From Pseudomonas khavaziana (GTDB lineage Bacteria > Pseudomonadota > Gammaproteobacteria > Pseudomonadales > Pseudomonadaceae), in assembly GCF_019145205.1 (NCBI RefSeq), contig NZ_JAHSTT010000002.1, positions 434,001 through 498,000 on the forward strand: a stretch of 64,000 nt of DNA. Direction: 5' to 3'. A program made the position numbers and the translations under genes. The first letter of the stretch is position 1. Every line of letters starts with the position of its first letter. Below, piece by piece: positions 26,320 to 35,532 of the stretch. The notes beneath the pieces were generated by a model. That model ran no database searches. It had not been told where the DNA came from and saw only the letters and a program-made list of their open reading frames with translations.

Positions 26320-28620
26320 ATGAGCCACTCCATTCACACCCCGCACAAGCACGACCACAAGCACGACCATGCTCATGACCATAAGCATGACCACGGTCAC
26401 GATCACAGCCATGATCATGGCCCCGCAAAACTCACGCCTGTGGATAACCACGGCCACGCGGGCTCCTGCTGCTCCGGCGCTGCCGGGCCTGCCGTGGTGA
26501 CCCTGAGCGAAGCGCCCACCGCTGGCTCGCGGCTGAGCACCTTCCGCATCGAAGCCATGGACTGCCCCACCGAACAGACGCTGATCCAGAACAAACTGGG
26601 CAAGCTCGCCGGTGTGCAGCAGCTGGAATTCAACCTGATCAACCGCATCCTCGGCGTCACCCATGACCTGCCGAGCACCGCGCCGATCATCGATGCGATC
26701 AAGTCCATCGGCATGCAGGCCGACCCTATCGAAGAAGGCAGCCCCGCCGCTGCGCCGCCAGCCAAGAAGCATTGGTGGCCATTGGCGGTATCCGGCGTGG
26801 GTGCCTTGGGCGCCGAAGTGCTGCATTTCACCGGCGTAGCCCCGACCTGGGTGATCGCAATGGTGGCGCTGGTGTCGATCCTCAGCGGCGGCCTCACCAC
26901 TTACAAAAAGGGCTGGATTGCCCTGAAAAACCTCAACCTGAACATCAACGCGCTGATGAGCATCGCCGTGACCGGCGCCATCCTCATTGGTCAGTGGCCG
27001 GAAGCGGCGATGGTGATGTTCCTGTTCACCGTGGCAGAGTTGATCGAGGCCAAGTCCCTGGACCGGGCGCGCAATGCCATCAGCGGCCTGATGCAGATGA
27101 CACCGGAACAGGCCACGGTACAACAGGCCGACGGCTCGTGGATGGAACAAGAGGTTAAAAGTATTGAGCTGGGTGCGATCGTTCGGGTAAAGCCCGGCGA
27201 GCGTATCGGCCTGGACGGTGAGGTCACTGCCGGTCAATCCACCATCGATCAGGCGCCGATTACCGGGGAAAGCCTGCCGATTGAAAAAGCCATCGGCGAT
27301 AAAGTCTTCGCCGGCACCATCAACCAGGCCGGTTCCCTGGAGTACAAAGTCACTGCGGCGGCCAACAACTCGACCCTGGCGCGGATCATCCACGCCGTGG
27401 AGCAGGCTCAAGGCGCACGGGCGCCGACCCAGCGGTTTGTTGACAGTTTTTCCAAGGTCTACACCCCGGCAGTTTTCCTGTTTGCCCTGGGCGTGGCAGT
27501 GATTCCGCCATTGTTCATGGCTGGCGTGTGGTTTGACTGGATCTATCGCGCCCTTGTGCTGCTGGTGGTGGCATGTCCCTGCGCATTGGTGATCTCCACG
27601 CCGGTGACCATCGTCAGCGGCCTGGCCGCGGCGGCGCGCAAGGGCATCCTGATCAAGGGCGGCGTGTATCTGGAAGGGGGCTACAAGCTCGACTACCTGG
27701 CCCTCGACAAGACCGGCACCATTACCCACGGCAAACCGGTGCAAACCGATTACCTGCCGCTGTTCCCCAATCTCGAAAACAGCGCTCCGGCCCTGGCCGC
27801 CAGTTTGGCCGGACGTTCCGACCACCCGGTGTCCCTGGCGATTGCCAATGCTGCGTTGGATAAAAACCTGACGATTCATGCTGTGGATAACTTCGAGGCC
27901 CTGGCCGGGCGCGGTGTGCGCGGCGATATCAACGGCCAGACCTATCACCTGGGTAACCACCGTTTGGTGGAAGACCTCGGCCTGTGCTCCCCAGCCCTGG
28001 AAGAAAAGCTCTTCGCCCTGGAAAAACAAGGCAAGTCCGTGGTGCTGCTGCTGGACAAATCCGGCCCGCTGGCGCTGTTTGCCGTGGCCGACACCGTCAA
28101 GGAAAGCAGCCGCGAAGCTATTGAGCAATTGCACGACCTGGGCATCAAGACCCTGATGCTCACCGGTGACAACACTCACACCGCCCAGGCGATCGCCACC
28201 CAGGTCGGCATCGATCAGGCCCAGGGCGATTTGTTGCCCACCGACAAGCTGCAAGCCATCGAAACCCTCTACGGCCAAGGCCATCGGGTGGGCATGGTCG
28301 GCGACGGTATCAACGATGCCCCGGCCCTGGCGCGGGCCGAAATCGGCTTTGCCATGGCCGCGGCGGGCACTGACACGGCCATCGAGACCGCTGACGTGGC
28401 GCTGATGGATGACGATTTGCGCAAGATTCCGGCTTTCATTCGGTTGTCGCGGCAAACCTCGAGTATCCTCAAGCAGAACATCGCCCTGGCACTGGTGATC
28501 AAGGCGATCTACCTGGCGGTGACATTCATGGGCATGGCGACCATGTGGATGGCGGTCTTCGCCGACATGGGCGTGAGCCTGCTGGTGGTGTTCAACGGCC
28601 TGCGCCTGTTGCGCAAATAG
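26320..28620 (+). CDS. cadA: Cd2+/Zn2+/Pb2+-exporting P1B-type ATPase
   Basis: The protein has 766 residues. The N-terminus is strikingly histidine-rich (HKHDHKHDHAHDHKHDHG, residues 9-26 and on to 34), followed by a CC pair at 50-51. One heavy-metal domain carries DCPTE (81-85). The transmembrane metal site is C419-P-C421 (VACPCALVIS), the phosphorylated aspartate is D463 in DKTGTIT, and GDGINDAPALA closes the P domain. CPC together with the metal-binding N-terminus marks the Zn/Cd/Pb efflux class. The ATG at 26320 is 32 nt after the -10 box. Expression is expected only with metal through CadR. Confidence 0.94.
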   Translation: MSHSIHTPHKHDHKHDHAHDHKHDHGHDHSHDHGPAKLTPVDNHGHAGSCCSGAAGPAVVTLSEAPTAGSRLSTFRIEAMDCPTEQTLIQNKLGKLAGVQQLEFNLINRILGVTHDLPSTAPIIDAIKSIGMQADPIEEGSPAAAPPAKKHWWPLAVSGVGALGAEVLHFTGVAPTWVIAMVALVSILSGGLTTYKKGWIALKNLNLNINALMSIAVTGAILIGQWPEAAMVMFLFTVAELIEAKSLDRARNAISGLMQMTPEQATVQQADGSWMEQEVKSIELGAIVRVKPGERIGLDGEVTAGQSTIDQAPITGESLPIEKAIGDKVFAGTINQAGSLEYKVTAAANNSTLARIIHAVEQAQGARAPTQRFVDSFSKVYTPAVFLFALGVAVIPPLFMAGVWFDWIYRALVLLVVACPCALVISTPVTIVSGLAAAARKGILIKGGVYLEGGYKLDYLALDKTGTITHGKPVQTDYLPLFPNLENSAPALAASLAGRSDHPVSLAIANAALDKNLTIHAVDNFEALAGRGVRGDINGQTYHLGNHRLVEDLGLCSPALEEKLFALEKQGKSVVLLLDKSGPLALFAVADTVKESSREAIEQLHDLGIKTLMLTGDNTHTAQAIATQVGIDQAQGDLLPTDKLQAIETLYGQGHRVGMVGDGINDAPALARAEIGFAMAAAGTDTAIETADVALMDDDLRKIPAFIRLSRQTSSILKQNIALALVIKAIYLAVTFMGMATMWMAVFADMGVSLLVVFNGLRLLRK

Positions 28621-28636
28621 AGGATGCGAGGGTGGT

Positions 28637-29500
28637 GTGCTGAGTGCTGAGTTAAAGGCGTTTTTCATGGTCGCCCGCCTGGGCAGCATCACCCAGGCGG
28701 CGAAAAAGCTCGGCCTGAGCCAGCCCACCGTGACCACCCAGATTCGTAACCTGGAAAGCCAGTACGGCGTTGAGCTGTTCTATCGCGGCGGCCGTCGCCT
28801 CACCGTCAGTGACGAAGGTGCGCGGCTGCTGCCGATGGTCAAGACGCTGTTGCAGCAGGAAGCGAATATCGAGTTTTTCCTACGCAACAACGGCCAGGTC
28901 CAAGGCGCACTGCGGATTGCCGCGACGGCACCGTATTACATCCTCGATCTGGTCAAAGCCTTTCGCGAGCGCTTGCCGCAAGTGGAGGTATCGGTGGAAA
29001 TCGGCAACTCCCAGCAGGTGCTCGAAGCGTTGGATGATTACCGCGTCGATGTCGCCGCGTCTTCGCAGTTGCTGGAAGACCCGCGCCTGATCCGCCGCGT
29101 GCTGGGCACCGACCCGCTGGTGCTGGCGGTGCATCGCAATCACCCGCTGGCCAAGCTCGATCATGTGTCGTTGAGTGCGCTGGCTGGGCATACGCTGCTG
29201 ATGCGCGAGGCGGGCTCCACCACCCGTCGGCTGACCGAAGAGATGTTGCAGGGCTCTGGCGTGGGTTATGGGCCTTTACTGGAGATTGGCAGCCGTGAGT
29301 CGATCCGTGAGGCGGTGCTGCGCAATATCGGCATCAGCATCATTGCCCGCCAGGAAGTGCCCCATGACCCGCAATTGCGGGTGCTGACTATCGAGAATGC
29401 ACCGCAGATTCCGGAGTATCTGTATTGCCTCAAGGAGCGCAAGGGCGCTCGGCTGCCGGCGGCGTTCCTTGGCCTGGCTCAGGAAATGTCGCCAATTTAA
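28637..29500 (+). CDS. LysR-family regulator, aminoethylphosphonate-associated type
   Basis: The protein has 287 residues with a GTG start, 16 nt after cadA. The helix-turn-helix is GSITQAAKKLGLSQPTVTTQ, followed by the usual linker helix and periplasmic-binding-like sensor domain. The sequence resembles the LysR subgroup that accompanies 2-aminoethylphosphonate uptake and catabolism genes (TIGR03339 by recollection). It lies just upstream of the matching transporter, so it probably activates 29748-34862. The short distance to cadA looks accidental. Confidence 0.8.
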   Translation: MLSAELKAFFMVARLGSITQAAKKLGLSQPTVTTQIRNLESQYGVELFYRGGRRLTVSDEGARLLPMVKTLLQQEANIEFFLRNNGQVQGALRIAATAPYYILDLVKAFRERLPQVEVSVEIGNSQQVLEALDDYRVDVAASSQLLEDPRLIRRVLGTDPLVLAVHRNHPLAKLDHVSLSALAGHTLLMREAGSTTRRLTEEMLQGSGVGYGPLLEIGSRESIREAVLRNIGISIIARQEVPHDPQLRVLTIENAPQIPEYLYCLKERKGARLPAAFLGLAQEMSPI

Positions 29501-29524
29501 GTTCTGTGGCTGGCTTGAGGGCCA

Positions 29525-29611
29525 ATCGGGAGCAAGCCCCCTCCCACATTTTGACCGCATTCTCATGTTGGAACCCGGTCAACTGTGGGAGGGGGCTTGC
29601 TCCCGATAGCG
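29525..29611. repeat. REP pair, inverted order, GTGGGAGG family
   Basis: ATCGGGAGCAAGCCCCCTCC then CACATTTT, and 31 nt later CTGTGGGAGGGGGCTTGC then TCCCGATAGCGG. The GTGGGAGG ends face inward as at 19126-19208. It sits in the 247 bp between the LysR gene and the ABC operon. Confidence 0.85.
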
Positions 29612-29747
29612 GTAGGACAGGCAACTCATCTCTGTGAGTCCTACACAAATCCACCAATACCACTATCACCCCATTTTGCCTTTCTGCCATACCAACTACG
29701 CATTGCCCGCCTAGCATGGCCTTCATCCGTTTGATGAGGTGCCTTGC

Positions 29748-30812
29748 ATGAACACAGCCCTGACCCAACCCGGCGCGCCCATGAAGGTACGCGGGATCCA
29801 GAAACGCTTTGGCGCCTTCACCGCGCTGGATAGGGTGTCTTTGGACGTCGCCGCCGGCGAGCTGGTGTGCCTGCTCGGCCCCTCCGGCTGCGGCAAAACC
29901 ACCCTGCTGCGCTGCATCGCCGGCCTGGAACGCCAGGACAGCGGCGAGCTTTACCTGGGCGAGCGTGACGTTTCCCTGTTGCCACCCCAGGCACGGGATT
30001 ACGGCATCCTGTTCCAGTCCTACGCGTTGTTCCCCAATCTCAGCGTGGAAGCGAACATCGGCTATGGCCTCACCGGCAGCGGCCGTGATGAAGTACGCAA
30101 GCGCGTCGGGCAGATGCTTGAGCTGGTCGGCCTGCTCGGCAGCGAAAAGAAATACCCCGGCCAACTCTCCGGCGGCCAACAACAGCGGGTGGCCCTGGCC
30201 CGTGCACTGGCGCCGGCCCCGTCGCTGTTGCTGCTGGATGAACCGATGTCGGCCCTCGATGCCCGTGTGCGCGAGCATCTGTGCACTGAGCTGCGCCAAC
30301 TGCAACGGCGCCTGGGCATCACCACCTTGATGGTGACCCATAATCAGGATGAAGCCATGTTGATGGCCGACCGCATTGCCGTGATGAACAACGGTAAGGT
30401 CGAGCAGTACGCCACGCCCCAGGAAATCTACGATCGCCCGGCCACGCCCTTTGTGGCTGAGTTTGTGGGCCAGGGCAATTGGTTGCCGTTCAGCCGTAAC
30501 AGTGCCAGCCACGCCCAGGTTGGCGGCATGAAGATGCGCCTGGCCGACGATGCAGGTATCGCCCAATCTGGCCGCCTGTTCTGCCGCCCGGAAGCCATCA
30601 GCGTCAACCCGCCGGTGCATGAGGAAAACCTGTTCCCGGCCAAGGTCCGCGAGATCACTTTTCTCGGCAACCGTTGCCGCATGAGCTTTGAACTGGAACA
30701 GTTGCCGGGCCATCCATTGTTAGCCGAGCTTGCGCCCGAAGCCATGCCGCGCCTGGGCGCGCAGGATATCTGGGTGGCCTTGCCGCCGCGCAGCCTGCAG
30801 GTGTTTGCCTGA
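29748..30812 (+). CDS. ABC transporter ATP-binding protein, putative 2-aminoethylphosphonate uptake
   Basis: The protein has 354 residues. Walker A is GPSGCGKTT, the Q-loop is FQSYALFPN, the ABC signature is LSGGQQQRVALARAL, and Walker B is LLLLDEPMSALDARV. A C-terminal TOBE-like domain is present (residues about 250-354). This is the importer type of the PotA/PhnT class. The operon partners (a single polypeptide with two permease cores, a binding protein and an FAD oxidoreductase) are those of the aminoethylphosphonate system recalled as TIGR03258/03262/03261. The ATG at 29748 follows a GAGG box. Substrate assignment is by context. Confidence 0.82.
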   Translation: MNTALTQPGAPMKVRGIQKRFGAFTALDRVSLDVAAGELVCLLGPSGCGKTTLLRCIAGLERQDSGELYLGERDVSLLPPQARDYGILFQSYALFPNLSVEANIGYGLTGSGRDEVRKRVGQMLELVGLLGSEKKYPGQLSGGQQQRVALARALAPAPSLLLLDEPMSALDARVREHLCTELRQLQRRLGITTLMVTHNQDEAMLMADRIAVMNNGKVEQYATPQEIYDRPATPFVAEFVGQGNWLPFSRNSASHAQVGGMKMRLADDAGIAQSGRLFCRPEAISVNPPVHEENLFPAKVREITFLGNRCRMSFELEQLPGHPLLAELAPEAMPRLGAQDIWVALPPRSLQVFA

Positions 30813-30813
30813 G

Positions 30814-32526
30814 ATGGCCGCTGTCATGACACTGCCGGTACCGCGTCAGGTGTCCCGCGCCGAGTGGGGTGACCGTCTCTTTGTGGTCGGCGGCAAATGG
30901 CTCTGGCTCGGCCTGCTGGGGTTGGCGGTCCTGCTGCCGCTGCTGGCAATTTTCTGGCGCGGCTTCAGCAGCGAAGCCGGGCAGGGCGGCGGCCTGGTGG
31001 CTGCGCGGGAACTGCTGACCAGCGCCAACTTCCACTGGTTGCTGGGCAATAGCCTGAAAGTGTCCCTTAGCGTGGCGGCCATCGTCGTACCGCTGGCCTA
31101 TCTGTTTGCCTACGCCCTGCAACGCACGCTGATTCCCGGCAAAGCTGTCTGGCGCGGCCTGTCGTTGCTGCCGTTGATGGCGCCATCGATGCTGCCGGGG
31201 ATCGCGCTGGTCTACCTGTTCGGCAACCAGGGCCTGCTGCGCGGCTTGCTCTCGGAGAATATCTACGGCTTCTGGGGCATTGTGCTCGGTGAAGTGATCT
31301 ACACCTTTCCCCATGCGTTGATGATCCTGCTGTCGGCTTTGTCCCTGGCAGATGCGCGTTTGTTCGATGCCGCTTCGAGCATGGGCGCCAGCCCGGCCCG
31401 GGCGTTTCGCAGCATTACCTGGCCGGCCACGCGCCAGGCGGTGTTCGCCGCGTTCTGCCTGGTGTTCACCCTGACCATCACCGACTTCGGTGTACCAGTG
31501 GTGGTAGGTGGTGATTACCAGGTGCTGGCGCTGGAAGCCTACAAGGCGGTGGTCGGCCAGCAACAGTTTGGGCGTGGCGCGTTGATCGGTATGGTGTTGT
31601 TGCTGCCGGCGCTGTTCAGCTTCGGTGTGGATGCCTGGTTGCGCCGTCGGCATGGCGACGCCATGAGCGGTCGCGCCCAGGTGTTTGTGCCCGCGCCATC
31701 GCGGCTGCGCGATGGCTGCTACCTGGCCATTGTGCTGCTCATCTGTGCGCTGTTGCTGCTGGTGTTCGGCATGGCGGTGTACTCCTCGCTGGTGAAGTTC
31801 TGGCCGTACAACCTGTCGCTGTCGCTCAACCACTACCAGTTTGAAGACACTGCCGGCGGCGGCTGGCTGGCCTATCGCAACAGCCTGACCATGGCGCTGT
31901 GCACGGCGTTGATCGGCAGCGTGCTGATCTTCACCGGCGCCTACCTGATGGAAAAGACCAAGGGCCAGAAAGGCCTGAACCTGGCGCTGCGCATGCTCAG
32001 TTTCGTGCCGATGGCCGTACCAGGTCTGGTGCTGGGCCTGGGTTACGTGTTCTTTTTCAACCTCAACGGCAACCCGCTGCATGTGTTCTACGGCAGCATG
32101 GCGTTGCTGGTGGTGTGCACCATTGCGCATTACCTGACCACCGCGCAGATGACCGCCACCACCGCCCTGCGCCAGTTGGACGCCGAGTTCGAAGCCGCGG
32201 CGTTGTCGCTCAAGGCGCCGCTGTATCGCCACTACCTGCGTGTCACGGTACCGATTTGCCTGCCGGCGCTGCTGGATATCCTGCGCTACCTGTTTGTGTC
32301 GGCGATGACCACCGTGTCCGCCGCGATCTTCCTCTACAGCCCCGACACCATCCTCGCCGCCGTCGCCGTGTTGAACATGGACGACGCCGGCAATGTGGGC
32401 GGTGCCGCGGCGATGTCGACCCTGATCCTGTTCACCTCAGGCAGCGTCTCGCTGCTGCTGGCGTGGGCCTCACGTGGCGCGCTGCGTCGCTCCCAAGCCT
32501 GGCGCCAGACCGCGCCCGGCCAATAA
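30814..32526 (+). CDS. ABC permease with two fused membrane domains, putative 2-aminoethylphosphonate uptake
   Basis: The protein has 570 residues and starts 1 nt after the ATPase stop codon, so translation is coupled. Two tandem BPD permease halves are seen: about 20-290, with an EAA-type loop (DAASSMGASPARAFRSITWP), and about 300-570, with a second loop (FEAAALSLKAPLYRHYLRVTVP). Each half has about six membrane helices. Fusion of both permease domains into one chain is typical of Fe3+- and phosphonate-type importers. The partner binding protein is at 32549. Confidence 0.85.
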   Translation: MAAVMTLPVPRQVSRAEWGDRLFVVGGKWLWLGLLGLAVLLPLLAIFWRGFSSEAGQGGGLVAARELLTSANFHWLLGNSLKVSLSVAAIVVPLAYLFAYALQRTLIPGKAVWRGLSLLPLMAPSMLPGIALVYLFGNQGLLRGLLSENIYGFWGIVLGEVIYTFPHALMILLSALSLADARLFDAASSMGASPARAFRSITWPATRQAVFAAFCLVFTLTITDFGVPVVVGGDYQVLALEAYKAVVGQQQFGRGALIGMVLLLPALFSFGVDAWLRRRHGDAMSGRAQVFVPAPSRLRDGCYLAIVLLICALLLLVFGMAVYSSLVKFWPYNLSLSLNHYQFEDTAGGGWLAYRNSLTMALCTALIGSVLIFTGAYLMEKTKGQKGLNLALRMLSFVPMAVPGLVLGLGYVFFFNLNGNPLHVFYGSMALLVVCTIAHYLTTAQMTATTALRQLDAEFEAAALSLKAPLYRHYLRVTVPICLPALLDILRYLFVSAMTTVSAAIFLYSPDTILAAVAVLNMDDAGNVGGAAAMSTLILFTSGSVSLLLAWASRGALRRSQAWRQTAPGQ

Positions 32527-32548
32527 AACAACCTGAAGGAGGTGCCCC

Positions 32549-33571
32549 ATGTTCAAGCCCCTGGCGCTGGTCGCTGCAGTCCTCACGGCATTCAGCCTGA
32601 ATGCCTTCGCCAAGACCGAGCTGACCGTATACACAGCCCTCGAAGCCGAGCAATTGAAGACCTACAAAATAGCTTTCGAGCAGGCCAACCCCGACATCGA
32701 GATCAAGTGGGTGCGCGACTCCACCGGCATCATCACCGCCAAACTGCTGGCCGAGAAAGACCGCCCCCAGGCTGACGTAGTGTGGGGCCTGGCCGCTTCC
32801 AGCCTGGCGATTCTCGACCAGCAAGGCATGCTCGACAACTACGCACCCAAGGACCTGGACAAGATCGGCGAACACTACCGTGACGCCACCAACCCGCCAG
32901 CGTGGGTCGGCATGGACGTATGGGCCGCGACCATCTGCTTCAACACCATCGAAGCCCAAAAGCAGGGCCTGACCAAGCCGGTGAGCTGGCAGGACCTGAC
33001 CAAGCCTGAGTACAAGGGCAAGATTGTCATGCCTAACCCGGCGTCCTCCGGCACCGGCTTCCTGGATGTCAGCGCCTGGTTGCAGACCTTCGGCGAGAAA
33101 CAAGGCTGGCAATACATGGACGATCTGCACCAGAACATCGGCCAGTACGTTCACTCCGGCTCCAAGCCATGCAAACTGGCGGCGTCCGGTGAGTTCCCGA
33201 TTGGGATTTCCTTCGAGTACCCGGCGGTTCAGCTCAAACGCCAGGGGGCCCCGTTGGACATCATCCTGCCGAAAGAGGGCCTGGGTTGGGAGATTGAAGC
33301 CACCGCGGTGATCAAAGGCAGCGCCCACGGCGACGCCGCGAAAAAACTCGCTGACTTCTCCGCCAGCCCAGCGGCGATGGAGTTGTACAAGGCCAACTTC
33401 GCCATCCTTGCCCAACCGGGTATTGCCAAGCCGCAGACCGAGTTGCCAGCCGATTACGAGCAGCGCCTGATCAAGAACGACTTTGCCTGGGCGTCGAAGA
33501 ACCGCGACAGCATCCTGGCTGAATGGCGCAAGCGTTATGACGGTAAGTCGGAGAAGGTGGCGGGTCAGTAA
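32549..33571 (+). CDS. Periplasmic substrate-binding protein, putative 2-aminoethylphosphonate
   Basis: The protein has 340 residues with a signal peptide (FKPLALVAAVLTAFSLNAFA). The mature domain starts KTELTVYTALEAEQLKTY and has ADVVWGLAASSLAILDQQG and NPASSGTGFLDVSAW, as in the Fe3+/phosphonate-type family of binding proteins (SBP_bac_6/8). An AAGGAGGT box lies 6 nt before the start. The tyrosines and serines that bind oxyanions in FbpA-like proteins appear to be partly present (NPASSGTG), consistent with a phosphonate ligand. Confidence 0.85.
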   Translation: MFKPLALVAAVLTAFSLNAFAKTELTVYTALEAEQLKTYKIAFEQANPDIEIKWVRDSTGIITAKLLAEKDRPQADVVWGLAASSLAILDQQGMLDNYAPKDLDKIGEHYRDATNPPAWVGMDVWAATICFNTIEAQKQGLTKPVSWQDLTKPEYKGKIVMPNPASSGTGFLDVSAWLQTFGEKQGWQYMDDLHQNIGQYVHSGSKPCKLAASGEFPIGISFEYPAVQLKRQGAPLDIILPKEGLGWEIEATAVIKGSAHGDAAKKLADFSASPAAMELYKANFAILAQPGIAKPQTELPADYEQRLIKNDFAWASKNRDSILAEWRKRYDGKSEKVAGQ

Positions 33572-33595
33572 TTTTTCGGTTTGGGCTGATGGCCT

Positions 33596-33698
33596 CATCG
33601 GGGGCAAGTCGAATCGTCGCACCGCCCCTCCCACCTTTGAATATATTCACAGATCAAATGTGGGAGGGGCGGTGCGACGATTCGACTTGCCCCCGATG
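33596..33698. repeat. REP pair, inverted order, long CGATTCGA variant
   Basis: ATCGGGGGCAAGTCGAATCG then TCGCACCGCCCCTCCCACC on the left, and AATGTGGGAGGGGCGGTGCG then ACGATTCGACTTGCCCCCGAT on the right. Same extended arm as the element at 11865, but with the arms in inverted order. It separates the binding-protein gene from the oxidoreductase gene inside the operon. Confidence 0.85.
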
Positions 33699-33725
33699 GC
33701 GGTCCTGAAAACAGGACATCACTTA

Positions 33726-34862
33726 ATGACACACCATAGCGACCTGTTAATTGTCGGCGCCGGCATCCTCGGCCTCTCCCACGCCTACGCCGCCGCCAAG
33801 CGCGGCCTCAAGGTCAAGGTGTTCGAGCGCAATGCCACGCCCCTGGGCGCCTCGGTACGCAACTTCGGCCAAGCCCTGGTCACCGGCCAGCCGCCGGGCC
33901 AGATGCTCGACCTGGCTCGGGAAAGCCGTGATATCTGGGCACAGTGGGCGCAAGTTGCTGGTCTGCAGCTCAAGCGCAACGGTTCATACCTGTTCGCCCG
34001 CACCGAAGCCGAAGAGCATCTGTTGCAAGCCTTCTGCAGTGATCGTGCGCAAGAGCATGGCTACAACGTCGAACTGCTGCAAGGCGCAGCCATGAAAGAT
34101 CTCTACGCCGGCCAGTTCCGCCATCACCGCGCTGCGCTGCACGGCAAGGACGACCAGCAACTGTATTCCCGCGAGGCGATCCCGGCGCTGGTCCAGTACC
34201 TAAGCCAGGAAATGAACGTCAAGTTTCACTTCTCTACCCTGGTACGCGACGTTGAGCCTGGCCAAGTGCACAGCACGGCCGGCAGCTTTCGCGGTGAGCA
34301 GATCATCGTCTGCTCAGGCCACGACTATCAAACCCTGTTGGCCGAATCCATGGCCCAACTCAACCCGCAGACCTGCCGCCTGCAAATGCTGCGCGCCCGG
34401 CCGACGCTCAACCTGAACCTGCAACACGCCCTGCTCACCGGCTTGAGTTGCGTGCACTACGGTGCCTTCGCCGACTTGCCGGAGGCCGCCGCGGTGCAGG
34501 CACAGATCCTGCGCGAAACACCGCACCTGCATGAGCAGGGTATCCACTTGCTGATCAGCCCCACGCCCCATGGCGAACTGATCATCGGTGACTCCCACCA
34601 CTACGACAGCGATCCGTCGCCCTTCAACGCTGAGCAGGTGGATGACTGGATGATCGAGTTGGCCGAGCACACCCTGGGGTGCAAGATCCAGGTGGTCGAG
34701 CGCTGGCAAGGCGTCTACGGAGCTCGCGGACCGGGGCCGTTTTCGTTTGTGCGGGCGGCACCCGGTGTCAGCGCCGCGTTGATGCATAGCGGCGTGGGCA
34801 TGAGCGTGGGGCCGGCGCTGGCCGAGCGAAATATCAGCTCACTGTGGGGAGGGGCGCGATGA
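33726..34862 (+). CDS. FAD-dependent oxidoreductase of the phosphonate-associated TIGR03364 type
   Basis: The protein has 378 residues. The N-terminal GAGILGLSHAYAAAKRG is a DAO-type FAD-binding Rossmann motif, and the C-terminal GARGPGPFSFVRAAPGVSAA completes it. The family regularly accompanies aminoethylphosphonate transporters. Characterised relatives (PbfD, from memory) oxidise N-methyl-aminoethylphosphonate or aminoethylphosphonate to phosphonoacetaldehyde. No phnW, phnX or phosphonatase gene is in the window, so the downstream step must be elsewhere. The start MTHHSDLLIV at 33726 is certain from the Rossmann motif position; the longer upstream open frame crosses the REP and is rejected. 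Confidence 0.83.
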   Translation: MTHHSDLLIVGAGILGLSHAYAAAKRGLKVKVFERNATPLGASVRNFGQALVTGQPPGQMLDLARESRDIWAQWAQVAGLQLKRNGSYLFARTEAEEHLLQAFCSDRAQEHGYNVELLQGAAMKDLYAGQFRHHRAALHGKDDQQLYSREAIPALVQYLSQEMNVKFHFSTLVRDVEPGQVHSTAGSFRGEQIIVCSGHDYQTLLAESMAQLNPQTCRLQMLRARPTLNLNLQHALLTGLSCVHYGAFADLPEAAAVQAQILRETPHLHEQGIHLLISPTPHGELIIGDSHHYDSDPSPFNAEQVDDWMIELAEHTLGCKIQVVERWQGVYGARGPGPFSFVRAAPGVSAALMHSGVGMSVGPALAERNISSLWGGAR

Positions 34863-34974
34863 ACCCTGGGCCCGCAGCGTGAATTCATACGTCCAACGCG
34901 GAACGGGCGGCTATAGATGCGATGGCGCACGTCGGTACGCTCACGCCTCCATCAACCACGAATGAGAGCATTCG

Positions 34975-35532
34975 ATGCGCTACTTAAAAGCCACTGCCCA
35001 GGACCGAAGCGGTAATGGAAAGGCCGATACCGTCTTTCTGCATTTTTACGAACGCGGTGCCGGCGGATTCGATGAGTTGATTCATGAGGCATTCGCTGTT
35101 GATATGAACGGTGATAAAAATGTGGACCTTCAAACTGTTGTAGACATCGACGTTGAAGGCAAAAGCATGTCCATCGACAGCCACTTGCTTACGTTATTCG
35201 CCAACACCTTTCTTAAGTTGAACTGGTTTAACGGTGGCGAAAGCTGGAAGCGCACCTTGGTGGTTGTCGCCGCCCATGAATACGAAAAACGCCCGCCCAA
35301 TGGTGTGAAACTCCATTTTCTGGAGCGGCGCAGCACGGTGCGTAAACCTACGCTGGCTTTTCAGGCTGCCGCTTATGACGGTTACGGTAATGGTGTATTG
35401 GAATGGTTTACCAATACCGACGTGGACAAGAACGGAGTGGTGGATGAGGTTGATAAGGAACTGATCCGTTCCCTGTGCAGCAATTTTCTTGCATTTAAAT
35501 GGTACACAGACCCGTTGTCAGCGGCATGTTGA
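34975..35532 (+). CDS. Dockerin/EF-hand-like repeat protein of unknown function, copy 1
   Basis: The protein has 185 residues and I do not recognise it. Two modules of about 88 residues (1-85 and 92-180) share the pattern YLK..AQD / NTV.L.FYER / AYD..NG / D-x-D-x-N-G-x-x-D-x-x-D / helix / LK.NWF. The clearest calcium loop is D149-D151-N153-V155-D157-D160 (TDVDKNGVVDEVDKE). A weaker loop begins D43 (DMNGDKNVD) and a degenerate one D57. No signal peptide or membrane segment is seen. The DNA is visibly richer in A and T than its neighbours. Two paralogues follow downstream. The ATG at 34975 begins MRYLK as copy 3 does. Confidence 0.75.
   Translation: MRYLKATAQDRSGNGKADTVFLHFYERGAGGFDELIHEAFAVDMNGDKNVDLQTVVDIDVEGKSMSIDSHLLTLFANTFLKLNWFNGGESWKRTLVVVAAHEYEKRPPNGVKLHFLERRSTVRKPTLAFQAAAYDGYGNGVLEWFTNTDVDKNGVVDEVDKELIRSLCSNFLAFKWYTDPLSAAC

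Noticed and set aside
26284..28737. Open frame of 817 codons on the minus strand opposite cadA
   Set aside because: It mirrors the cadA frame, has no recognisable motif and a histidine/arginine-rich composition typical of antisense frames in GC-rich genes.
33483..33725. N-terminal extension of the FAD oxidoreductase
   Set aside because: It would translate the REP element and overlap the binding-protein gene; the FAD Rossmann motif sits right after the ATG at 33726.
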